Origin: CAYPNF01 sp964411985
Lineage (GTDB): Bacteria > Verrucomicrobiota > Verrucomicrobiia > Limisphaerales > J093
NCBI GenBank assembly: GCA_964411985.1
Contig: CAYPNF010000066.1
Coordinates: 1-42,117 of the forward strand
DNA: 42,117 bases
Reading direction: 5' to 3'
Both the position numbers and the translations under genes were made by a program. How positions within the stretch are numbered: the first letter of the stretch is position 1; the number at the start of each line of letters is the position of its first letter. The notes under the pieces are model-generated. The model did not search any database. It was not told where the DNA came from and worked only from the letters and a program-made list of their open reading frames with translations. Below, piece after piece: positions 42,056 through 42,117 of the stretch.

Positions 42056-42117
42056 ATGGCCAGACCGTTGCGAATTGAGCGGGTGGGGGGATGGTATCAC
42101 CTCACGAGCCGGGGGAA
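42056..42117 (+). CDS. REP-associated (RAYT / IS200-like) tyrosine transposase, 5' end only
   Basis: The window ends 62 bases into this gene. The 20 encoded residues begin MARPLRIE and continue to WYHLTSRG, the very conserved opening of Y1/RAYT transposases (family form: MARPLRIE...YHVTSRGN). The next codon starts AA, which fits the expected Asn. The HUH and catalytic Tyr motifs would lie beyond the window. RAYTs are single-copy, domesticated relatives of IS200/IS605 TnpA that recognise GTAG-flanked REP hairpins. The 18-nt hairpins at 95-112 and 13166-13303 are candidates for its targets. Confidence 0.8.
   Translation, partial: MARPLRIERVGGWYHLTSRG

Noticed and set aside
1..42117. tRNA, rRNA, known riboswitches or prophage genes
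   Set aside because: I read both strands for cloverleaf, 16S/23S and phage signatures and saw none, though small RNAs could be missed by eye.

Overview
The window looks like a chromosomal segment from a high-GC, Gram-negative member of the Verrucomicrobia (Pedosphaera/Limisphaera-like). I infer this from gene content and style, not from a marker gene. The signs are: secreted proteins ending in a Fn3-like module that closes with FYRL; PQQ-type propellers opening with DWPQWRGPNRDG; a Ser/Thr kinase with C-terminal WD40 repeats beside an ECF43-type sigma factor; a pyrophosphate-type phosphofructokinase; few clear Shine-Dalgarno sites; and intergenic spaces filled with short palindromic dispersed repeats. 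There is no rRNA, tRNA or CRISPR array that I can see.

Layout. 1-395: dispersed repeats. 396-5443 (minus): two overlapping genes for secreted proteins (a parallel beta-helix giant and an FYRL-type protein). 5444-5833: repeats. 5834-7051 (minus): MFS transporter. 7268-11675 (plus): three genes joined by ATGA overlaps (soluble PAS hybrid kinase, LytS-type kinase, LytTR regulator). 11887-13158 (plus): phosphofructokinase, followed by an array of five 18-nt hairpins and convergent mutS (13344-15905). 16005-17150 (plus): M20 peptidase. 17185-23653 (minus): housekeeping group purD, an S41 protease, a three-enzyme fusion (LMW phosphatase, RpiB, GlyA) and rho.

23971-34666 is the most striking region. 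A 2577-residue membrane hybrid kinase (three LamG modules, a large propeller, PAS, kinase core, two receivers) is followed by a lone receiver and by a protein that fuses two histidine phosphoacceptor domains, a receiver and a PP2C phosphatase. Convergent to these lie an anti-anti-sigma STAS protein and an RsbW-like anti-sigma kinase. Together they read as a phosphorelay that feeds a partner switch, although no cognate sigma factor lies beside them. 34762-37020 (minus): sugar isomerase-like protein and PQQ propeller. 37194-41923 (minus): ECF43-type sigma factor, Ser/Thr kinase with 14 WD40 blade motifs, and a small secreted protein. The window ends inside the first codons of a REP-associated (RAYT) transposase, a plausible source of the 18-nt hairpins seen at 95-112 and 13166-13303.
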